Assembly (NCBI GenBank): GCA_036244855.1
Contig: BQKZ01009222.1
Location: forward strand, 1 to 32,805
DNA length: 32,805 bases
Origin: Temnopleurus reevesii
Lineage: Eukaryota; Echinodermata; Echinoidea; Temnopleuroida; Temnopleuridae
Direction: 5' to 3'
Translations under genes and position numbers: made by a program
Notes under the pieces: model-generated
What the model saw: only the letters and a program-made list of their open reading frames with translations
Databases searched by the model: none
What the model was told of the DNA's origin: nothing
Shown here: positions 27,056-32,805 of the stretch, piece by piece
Layout: every line of letters starts with the position of its first letter
How positions within the stretch are numbered: position 1 is the first letter of the stretch

Positions 27056-27960
27056 TACCACTTCTGAATGAAAACATAGTAATACAATAAAAACACAAAC
27101 AAGGCAAAAATTAAGCATAAGTAGAAGTGTTCAAATGATTACAGTGTGTTTGTACATTCAAAATAATTGCATTTGGCTATTCTTAGATATATAAAAACAT
27201 TTTAGGAGAGTAGGTCATGAAATTTGAACATCAATATGACTAAACAGTAAGGTTTGACAGGCCAGTTTAGGGTCAATAACTACACGCTTGCACAAGATCG
27301 TACTTTAAAGGATTCATATTTTTCAGCCCCAACGTTTTTACATGTTTTTTTTTCATTTGCACACATTTTTCATAGGGGGGGGGGCAGCCGCTCCTCCCCC
27401 CACCCCTGAATACATGCATGAGAACAGGGGCATACCTATCTTTTATCCAAGACATGGGATCAGGGTCCTAGCTAGGTATTACCAGGGAGAGTATAGCGAC
27501 AAAGTCCCAGCGAGCGGTGTGGGTAAATGAAAGGGAGGGAGGTCGGGTCAGGTAGTTTTACTCTATCTAACTTTCGCCCCAAATCCACAAACATTTAAAT
27601 TAAAAACCTGAAAATTCATCTTTTGCAGAGACATCAAAATCAGAATTATAATAATGCAATGTTTACGTAATTTTATTAATGATAAGTGTAGATATCAAAT
27701 GAAACCCGAATATAATGCTGGCATCGAGCTAAGGAACAGGGCATTCCTATTCCACAATAAGAAGAGTTTCAAATTTAGAATTACCCTTGTGCTATTGTAA
27801 GCCTACTCTAAACATTTCTTTTCCCTTTAATTTGACACGTTTTGACCCCCCCCCCCTGCCCCCTCCCACATTATGGAGAACAGAACTATGATTAATCATC
27901 GAGGGGAATACCCCCTCAGGATGTAACCCTCCTGTGATAGGCGATTGTTCATTCTCCTAT
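27056..27960. other. intergenic stretch without recognised genes
   Basis: AT-rich sequence with short G and C runs near 27377 and 27847. None of the short open frames shows a family motif or splice context. The CCCCC-rich segment at 27846-27867 precedes the promoter region of the next gene. Confidence 0.5.
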
Positions 27961-27969
27961 TGTTCACTT

Positions 27970-28254
27970 CTGTACTTTTGACCAATCAAAAGACCGAGAG
28001 AGGGCGAACCCATGACGTCATCTTACTGTAACAGGTGCACAGGGTCGCTCGCGAGAACACTCCAATTCTGAGCTTAACTTCTGAAAGTTACAAATACTGC
28101 TGTAGTTGGCTGTGGAACTGCATGAGTGAAGACACAGGAAGAGTTTAATCTCTTGAAGTGATGAGAGAAAATTCATGTAATTAGAGATTCGAAGCAGTTG
28201 GATTTATTTTAGAAGTGACTTTACAAATCGCGTCTGACAATCCCCGTGATCACC
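27970..28254 (+). promoter_or_regulatory. probable promoter and 5' UTR of the NCAM-like gene
   Basis: A CCAAT box lies in GACCAATCAA (27980-27989), a perfect cAMP-response element TGACGTCA at 28013-28020, an E-box CAGGTG at 28032-28037 and TCGCGAGA at 28049-28056 (complement of the TCTCGCGA promoter motif). They cluster within 80 bp, about 200 bp before the ATG. No TATA box is evident. The site of initiation is inferred, not seen. Confidence 0.55.
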
Positions 28255-28336
28255 ATGGCTGTTGTTGGTGGATTCGCCCGCCGGAGGTTTCGGCTTGCGG
28301 TCGTCTGTTTCTTCGCTTCTATCTTCCAAGCTGCAG
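28255..28336 (+). CDS. signal-peptide exon of an NCAM-like Ig-domain protein
   Basis: ATG at 28255 has a strong Kozak context (CACCATGG). The 27 codons read MAVVGGFARRRFRLAVVCFF and ASIFQAA: a basic n-region, a hydrophobic core and an Ala-rich cleavage region, a typical secretory signal peptide. Donor GTGCGT starts at 28337, leaving one base (phase 1). A signal exon followed by a phase-1 intron is characteristic of Ig-superfamily genes. The product should be secreted or a surface receptor. The gene continues at 32242. Confidence 0.75.
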
Positions 28337-29379
28337 GTGCGTACATTAGAAAGAACTATATAGCCTTGTAATATTATTGTGTGTGCATGTTTCTTGTAAT
28401 GCGAAATAGTATGGAAAAATATATATGTTTAGCAGGTTTGTCTCAGGAGTTCTTAAGCAGGTGGTTGGGTTAATCAATAGGGCCCGGGGTTCAAAGATTT
28501 GTTTCAAACAAGCCAGCAAGCAAAATTGAACAAGGCTCTCTTTTATTTCGTCAGCAATTAACTGAGCAGAAAAAAAAAGATTGAAAAAAATATTATGGGT
28601 ATCTGGTGGGCTGTCCCAATATACTCTTGACAAAGAGTTCATTGCAAATTTCAATGATTATAAAAAGTATATATATATATCCCTTTTTTTTGAGGGGGGG
28701 GGGGGGTTGGTATTGATGGGGGTTAAAAATCTGAGTATTTGGTCAATTTGAAAATTTTCATGTAAAAAACATTTTCTTTAGTAAGTATCCAATAGTTAAG
28801 TTTTCAATAGAAAATTCATTTTTAGTAAAATATTGAGGTAAGAATAAAACATTTATTTTACAAAATAGTGTATCAATATTGAAATTGAACAAATGTAAGA
28901 AATTCCATACAGAGTGGGTATGTTGCAGTCCTAAATTAATTGCCATTTCTTTTTTTAAGAATGGTAAATATTGTGAATATTGTGTATGTGAAATGTTTGA
29001 GTAGTATAGGACATTTTAAGATTTAAAGAAAAAATTGACAATTCATGCCAAAGTTAATCATAATGAATTTTTAGATATTCTTCTTCTGTGGTTGTACAGT
29101 CCACTTCACGGTGTATAATGTACAGTTCTCTCTTTAATATCTTTCGCAAATGTAATTTGTCTTATTATTTCATTTGTGAAAATACAGAATAAGTCTGGCC
29201 ATCTTCATTCAGCATTCTCGTAGCAGAAATTATTTTCAGATATATGCACAATGTAAAATGAATAAATCAGGAAATCGGTTTGGGATCATCATGAATTGTA
29301 ATAACCCTTTTAACTTAGGAACTAAATCCGTCTTCCCCAATTTAAATGGCCCCCGACCTTCTTGAATCCATGACTCATA

Positions 29380-31560
29380 AAAAATAAAGTACACTCAAAC
29401 CTGCTTATCATTTGAATATAATGACAACTGTCAGAACAATGCCACCCTACTTCTTTAACTCGCAATAAATAAACCTTTCTTCACACTTTACCCTGATTTT
29501 TTTCTCTCTCTTTCCCTTTTAAAAACCGATTTCTACCAAAAATATTCCAAGGTGAATTTTAACCATGGTCCCATTGCATATGCCATATGTAAACTTTTAC
29601 ACAGGGGGAAACTCTGGCAAAACGTTTTCTGCAATGGGCACCTGTTTGTGTCAGAACAATCTCACCCTGATAATATACCTCTTGATTAACTGCAAGACAA
29701 ATTATCCCAAATCCCTTTTCTTCAAAATTATGTTTTTTTATGACTCATAAAGTAGTCAAACCCGATTATCACTTGAATATAATGACAACTGTCAGAACAA
29801 TGCCATCCTCTTTCTTCACATCGCAATAAATTGAAATGACAAATAACCTTTTCTTCACACTTTACCCTGATTTTTTTTCCTCTTTTTCCTCTTTTAAAAC
29901 TATCGGTTTCTACCAAAATTGTTATGGTGCATTTTTACCAGGGGCCTGATGCATAAAACTTATAGCCCTAGAAAACTCTGGCAAAAAACAAAAACTATTA
30001 CAAAACTCTTGCAGAGAGCAAATTCTTCATAGACTTTTACACAAGGAAAAACTCTGGCAAAAAGTTTCCTGCAACGGGCACCTGTTTATGTCAGAAAAAT
30101 CTTACACTCTTTATCTACCTCTTGATTAACAGCAAGACAAATTATCTTCCCTTTTCTTCAAAATTATGTTTTTTATGACTCATAAAGTACTCAAACCCAA
30201 TTATCATTTGAATATAACTAACTGTCAGAACAATGCCATCCTCTTTCTTCAATTGAAATGACAAATAACCTTTTTTTCTTCACACTTTACCCAGATTTTT
30301 TTTCTTTCTCTCCCTTTGTTTTTTTTTCAAAATTATGGCTGTCTGCTAAATTGATTTGTTGCATTTCAATTAGGGGCCCGTTGCATAAAACTTTTATCCA
30401 TACAAAACTCTGGCAAAGAGCAAGTGTTCAATATATTTTTACACAGGGAAATACTCAGGAAAAAACTTTGGCATAAAGTTTGCCAGAGCATTCCAAGGTA
30501 GAAAACATTTATGTAAAGGGCACTGGCCTGCCATATGTTGTGATAAGTGTCAGAAAAATCGAGGCCTGTTTCTCTACCTCTTGATTTAACAGCAGGCCAT
30601 TTTCTTTTTTCTTCAGAATTCATTATTTTTATGGCCAAGAGCAGTTTCTGCCAAAATTATTTCGGTACACTCATACCAGAGTATCATTCAAATATAATGA
30701 CAAATTCTAGAACAATCCCAATCTAGTCTATTTCTATACCATCTCAATGAATGAATAGGACAATTAATCACCCTTTTCATTTGGATTTAGCCCTTTTGGT
30801 GAATAAAACTAGTTTTTGCCAAAACCTCTTTGATGCATTGAAACCAGGCCATCAATAATGATCCGTGTCAGAACAATACACCAGTTTATAAATAGACTAA
30901 AGATTATCCATGTTTTTTGCCAACAAACATCGTTACTTGGTATTCCTAGAAGTGGTTTAATAGTTACAATTTATACACAATTTTAGTTTAACTCTAGTTT
31001 AGTGATTATGTACTATTTGCATTTGTTTTGTTCCAGGACCAAGATGAAAACCAATTTTTACCTTGTATATAATTGATCTTGTTATCCTGTTTAAATATGT
31101 TTTAATAAATAAATAAATAAATAAATACCTGAAATCCAGTTTGCATGCATTAATTGTGGCTATTTTAGGGCAATCCTCGTACAACCTTTGTGCAGAGAAA
31201 ATGAATACAATTTGCATTTGTTAATTATCCCGCTTGTTTCACCCTGTGATCGAATTAACCAGAACAGATGATAATTTTTCTTCAGAATTGAGTTTTTTTA
31301 TGACTGACAGTATTTTCTTTTGCCAAAACTGTTTTCGTCCATTCCAACCGACCATCATTGAGAATACAATGTACATTATAATGATTCATGTCAGAACAAG
31401 TTACATCGGTTTCCTGATCTACACCACAATGACTGACCAGAATGTTTTTTCTTCAGAATTTAGCCTGTTTGTGACTAAAGCTCTATTTTGGCCAAAATTG
31501 TTTCCTAATTATTTCTATTCCATTGTTATTTTGAGAAAGACAATGAATCAATTGACAGAA
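29380..31560. repeat. degenerate tandem repeat, period about 360-480 bp
   Basis: The block TTGAATATAATGACAACTGT plus CAGAACAATGCCA recurs with its centre near 29431, 29792, 30225, 30706 and, more decayed, 30868 and 31391. Between them recur CTTCACACTTTACCCTGATT, TTTTACACAGGGGGAAACTC, CCTCTTGATTAAC and TTATGACTCATAAAGTA in fixed order. Units differ by substitutions and deletions. Confidence 0.75.
31015..31128 (+). mobile_element. possible retroposon 3' end with (AAAT)n tail
   Basis: CTTGTATATAATTGATCTTG, CCTGTTTAAATATG and a run of AAAT repeats resemble the 3' UTR and tail of a LINE. No coding relic supports it, and it interrupts the degenerate tandem repeat. Confidence 0.35.
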
Positions 31561-32241
31561 TATACTCTGTGACCCTTTGTTCAGTGAGAAACAATTTATG
31601 ACAAGATGATGTGTTAGATTATTTCAATTATGTGTCCAAATTCTAAAGGGGTTTGGAAAAGTGGATTGGTCATTTATGAAGAGGGGAAGGAACATTTCAT
31701 ATTGGGAGCCAGTTTTGTGCCGGTCCCGGTAATACAAATATAAGAATATTGCCATTGTTCATTTGCAATTCAAAGCATAATGAATTTGCAAATGATGATT
31801 GCAAGCAACAGTCACCTCCTCTTTTTTATCCTTTTTTTGTGGTGGTGGAGGGGGGGGGGTTGCAGAGCTGATAAAACAAAAATATTGAATAGTACATGAT
31901 TCAATGAAATAACCCTATAGAGGGATTTTAAAGGCCACCTTTTGTCTTACACCTTTTGACCAATTTTGCGAATACAATATGAAACCCTTGAGAATACTTT
32001 CCATATTCTTCATCTGTTTCTCTTTGAATTCTTTTCACAATAAATTTTACATTATTCCTTTCACTTCAAAGCCCCTATAGATGTGAATTGATAAACGAAT
32101 GCACAGAGTCTGACTCTTGTTTTTCTACTGCTTACAGCTAACAGACAAATTCTCACATTTGGTAGTTTTCTTCATCTGTAACTCCTCATCAAAGGTTGGA
32201 CGCTGAATGAATTAATTATGATACGTGGTTGTCTTCTTCAG

Positions 32242-32393
32242 GTTTGCAACTGGCTACACAAGCCTTCCAAGATCTCATGAGCCCTGAAGGAACCAAGAAT
32301 TTTGAGATGTCCTGTCCAGTCATGGGGGTGATCGGTCAGCCTCAATTCATGTGGCAATACTCACCAGCTAGACATCTTACTCCTGGAAACAAG
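32242..32393 (+). CDS. second exon of NCAM-like gene: start of first Ig domain
   Basis: Acceptor TCTTCTTCAG ends at 32241 and the first 2 bases complete a Gly codon with the signal exon. It encodes LQLATQAFQDLMSPEGTKNF, EMSCPVMGVIGQPQFMWQYS and PARHLTPGNK. The Cys (B strand) and Trp (C strand) spacing fits an I-set Ig domain. The order LQ ... S.EGTK.F..C ... W.YSP...LTP resembles human NCAM1 Ig1 (GESKFFLCQV, WFSPNGEKLTP). The 3' end is uncertain: GTTGTT at 32394 is a weak donor and a LINE follows within about 30 bp. Other Ig cell-adhesion genes are possible. Confidence 0.6.
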
Positions 32394-32414
32394 GTTGTTA
32401 CAATAATGATGGTG

Positions 32415-32805
32415 ACCTATATCTATCCACGAGATTATTATCTTTGCATCCTCATTAAAACCGTCCAAATCGTCGGGCTCAGATGATGTTTCGCCGAGAA
32501 TTGTGAGAGATTGTATCCATGCTATTGCGGGTCCACTATGTGATATATTTAACAAATCACTATCCCAGGGACTGGTTCCTGATAAGTTAAAGATCGCAAA
32601 AGTAGTTCCCGTCTATAAAAAGAAGGATCGTAAGTGCATTGAAAACTATAGGCCAATTGCCTTGTTGCCGATCTTTTCAAAGATTCTAGAAAAGTTAGTG
32701 CATAAAAGACTTAATGATTTTTTACTTTTCAACAATATTTTGATCCCTCAGCAATTTGGCTTTCGTAAAAATTGTTCTACTAGTCTTGGCGTTTTAAATT
32801 TAGTA
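32415..32805 (+). mobile_element. 5'-truncated LINE reverse transcriptase, runs off window
   Basis: A continuous frame encodes SSLKPSKSSGSDDVSPRIVR, then KIAKVVPVYKKKDRKCIENY, RPIALLPIFSKILEKLVHKR and IPQQFGFRKNCSTS. These are RT motifs 1 to 2a (KxxSxGxDxVSP, VPVYKKKD, NYRPIxLLPxFSKILEK, QxGFRxxxST) of CR1/L2/Jockey-type non-LTR retrotransposons. There is no stop up to the window end, so the copy is fairly young. The catalytic FADD lies beyond the window. The 5' limit near 32415 is approximate. Confidence 0.9.

Larger units (their letters stand above)
28337..32241 (+). other. first intron of the NCAM-like gene
   Basis: This 3.9-kb intron runs from donor GTGCGT to acceptor GTCTTCTTCAG. It contains AT-rich unique sequence (28340-29280), a degenerate long-period tandem repeat (about 29380-31560), an (AAAT)n run at 31103-31128 that may end a small retroposon, and short G runs at 28695 and 31848. 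No coding exon is recognised inside. Confidence 0.6.

Noticed and set aside
31234..31572. 112-codon open frame on +
   Set aside because: It lies in the decayed long-period repeat of the intron and has no recognisable domain.

Overview
The window looks like intron-rich nuclear DNA from a marine invertebrate deuterostome. A sea urchin or another echinoderm fits best, judging from the density of short tRNA-headed SINEs, TWA-inserting MITEs and CR1/L2/Jockey-like LINE ends, together with a ciliary gene. This placement is an inference. The window holds one nearly complete gene, a homologue of TTC12 (tetratricopeptide repeat plus armadillo-type repeats, a cytoplasmic factor for assembly of axonemal dynein arms). 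It also holds the 5' end of a second gene that encodes a signal peptide and the start of an Ig domain resembling NCAM Ig1. Both genes lie on the + strand.

The TTC12 exons are all on the + strand but in the wrong order. Block A (1-6417) encodes the middle of the protein, block B (7969-17698) the N-terminal region and TPRs, and block C (17883-23719) the C-terminal half with the stop codon. Every splice phase is consistent if the true order is B-A-C. The last exon of A ends in phase 0, and the first exon of C starts in phase 0 and continues the human alignment without a gap. Single N bases at 7385, 9061 and 17699 and a run of 304 N at 11697-12000 mark sequence joins, two of them exactly where the order breaks, so a scaffolding error is the simplest reading. 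The 17 exons give about 663 codons; human TTC12 has 705. The start codon exon and about 30 residues of the last TPR are missing.

The locus is littered with short tandem copies of its own exons, with periods of about 120-210 bp. At least eight exons have one or more extra copies, mostly decayed by stops, frameshifts, lost splice sites or later transposon insertions. The extreme case is the TPR exon, present as 41 apparently identical 139-bp units at 12000-17698. That array begins at an N run, ends at an N and has a whole number of units, so it may be an assembly artefact seeded by real duplication.

Introns and the intergenic stretch contain at least five kinds of mobile DNA: a 140-176 bp MITE family with TTA/TAA target duplications shown by internal empty sites, a tRNA-Glu-like SINE family, 3' ends of LINEs whose tails resemble the SINE tail, a probable LTR, and several inverted-repeat elements. 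From about 27960 a CCAAT box, a perfect CRE and a TCGCGAGA motif precede the second gene (ATG at 28255). Its first intron (28337-32241) carries a degenerate 360-480 bp tandem repeat. Its second exon is followed at once by a 5'-truncated LINE reverse transcriptase that runs off the window end.
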